DNA of 5,047 nt. Source: Synechococcaceae bacterium WB4_1_0192 (GTDB taxonomy: Bacteria; Cyanobacteriota; Cyanobacteriia; PCC-6307; Cyanobiaceae). A model generated the notes under the pieces. It did no database searches. It saw only the letters and a list, made by a program, of their open reading frames with translations, and was not told the DNA's origin. Below are positions 4,722-5,047 of this stretch, in pieces (the first letter of the stretch is position 1; each line of letters begins with the position of its first letter). A program made the position numbers and the translations under genes. The stretch covers positions 1-5,047 of the forward strand of contig RFPK01000156.1 in NCBI GenBank assembly GCA_009926195.1. The letters run 5' to 3'.

Positions 4722-5047
4722 TGGGCTCGAAACGTCGCCGCGGCACGGGTGGTCCCTCCCGCCAGAACAGGCCACCGCAGCCTTCGCCTTCGCCCCCGGC
4801 GCCGCCACCGCAGCCCACCGCGCCAGCGGTGAGTATCCGGGCAGCAGCTGCACCAGCAACGCCGCTGCTGGATGCACTCCGGCAGGCTGGCCAGTCTGAA
4901 TCCCTTGAGCCTGAGCAGTGCCGCAGGGTGCCGATGGAATACCGGGCCCAGCTGCCAGGGCGCTGCCAGCGCCAACGGATTCAGAAGCCCAAGAATCCAC
5001 CGCCCGGTTGGCAATCCGATATCCAGAGATGGATCAATGAGTGGGTG
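4721..5047 (+). CDS. cmr6: Type III-B RAMP protein Cmr6, 5' part, cut by the window edge
   Basis: Only the first 109 residues are present and the frame is open at the right edge. Residues 1-36 are basic then strongly proline-rich (KRRRGTGG, then many Pro/Ser/Ala), which suggests a disordered N-terminal tail. The folded part appears to begin near residue 68, where RRVPMEYRAQLPGRCQRQRI resembles the opening of Cmr6 proteins ('..P..YR.Q..GRC..Q'), followed by WQSDIQRWINEWV. Cmr6 is a Cas7-like RAMP subunit near the 3' end of the crRNA. The position after cmr5 strongly supports the call; the visible sequence alone supports it moderately, since most of the RAMP fold lies outside the window. Confidence 0.8.
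   Translation, partial: MGSKRRRGTGGPSRQNRPPQPSPSPPAPPPQPTAPAVSIRAAAAPATPLLDALRQAGQSESLEPEQCRRVPMEYRAQLPGRCQRQRIQKPKNPPPGWQSDIQRWINEWV

Noticed and set aside
4056..5000. 314-codon minus-strand frame opposite cmr4-cmr6
   Set aside because: It is the antisense shadow of three conserved genes joined by coupled overlaps, with no family signal.

Overview
The window is the junction between a CRISPR array and a type III-B (Cmr) CRISPR-Cas effector operon. The DNA is GC-rich outside the array. The Cmr proteins have wording I associate with cyanobacterial Cmr subunits, for example 'FAPVQSF...SRKLRDLYGSS' in Cmr2, 'EPLGLLYGS' in Cmr3 and 'NLNLIFRDAFTQTGIIPGSS' in Cmr4. A high-GC cyanobacterium (Synechococcus/Cyanobium-like or another GC-rich lineage) is my best guess. 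This rests on memory of the families, not on a search.

Layout. Positions 2-734 hold ten full 36-bp repeats separated by 35-39 bp spacers, and the array runs off the left edge. An eleventh repeat is cut after 21 bases at 755, and the next base begins a fragment that reads like the last 35 residues of a TPR protein. Positions 860-1042 contain no recognisable gene; a 52-codon minus-strand ORF there is doubtful. At 1043-1069 lies a perfect 12-bp inverted repeat with a 3-base loop, overlapped by plausible sigma70-type promoters on both strands. From 1104 to the right edge, all on the plus strand, come cmr2 (cas10), cmr3, cmr4, cmr5 and the start of cmr6. No cmr1, cas6, cas1, cas2 or CARF effector gene is visible.

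How it works together. The repeat forms a 7-bp hairpin and its reverse complement ends in ATTGGAAAC, like the 5' handle of type III crRNAs. The array therefore most likely runs on the minus strand, divergent from the cmr operon, with 756-1103 as the shared control region. Several spacers read as protein-coding sense on the plus strand, so minus-strand crRNAs would be antisense to target mRNA, as an RNA-targeting type III system requires. Cmr2 supplies the cyclase-type GGDD site, Cmr4 and Cmr5 form the filament, and Cmr3 and Cmr6 are the RAMP caps at its ends.

Signs of erosion or unusual architecture. Three places depart from expectation: the presumed leader-side repeat is truncated and joined to a foreign gene fragment; cmr2 has no stop before cmr3 and appears to have lost its C-terminal part, with cmr3 continuing in the +1 frame; and Cmr4 looks about 60 residues short in the middle while staying in frame. 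I do not see a wholly new system. The interest lies in whether this is a decaying III-B locus, a compacted functional variant, or partly an assembly artefact.
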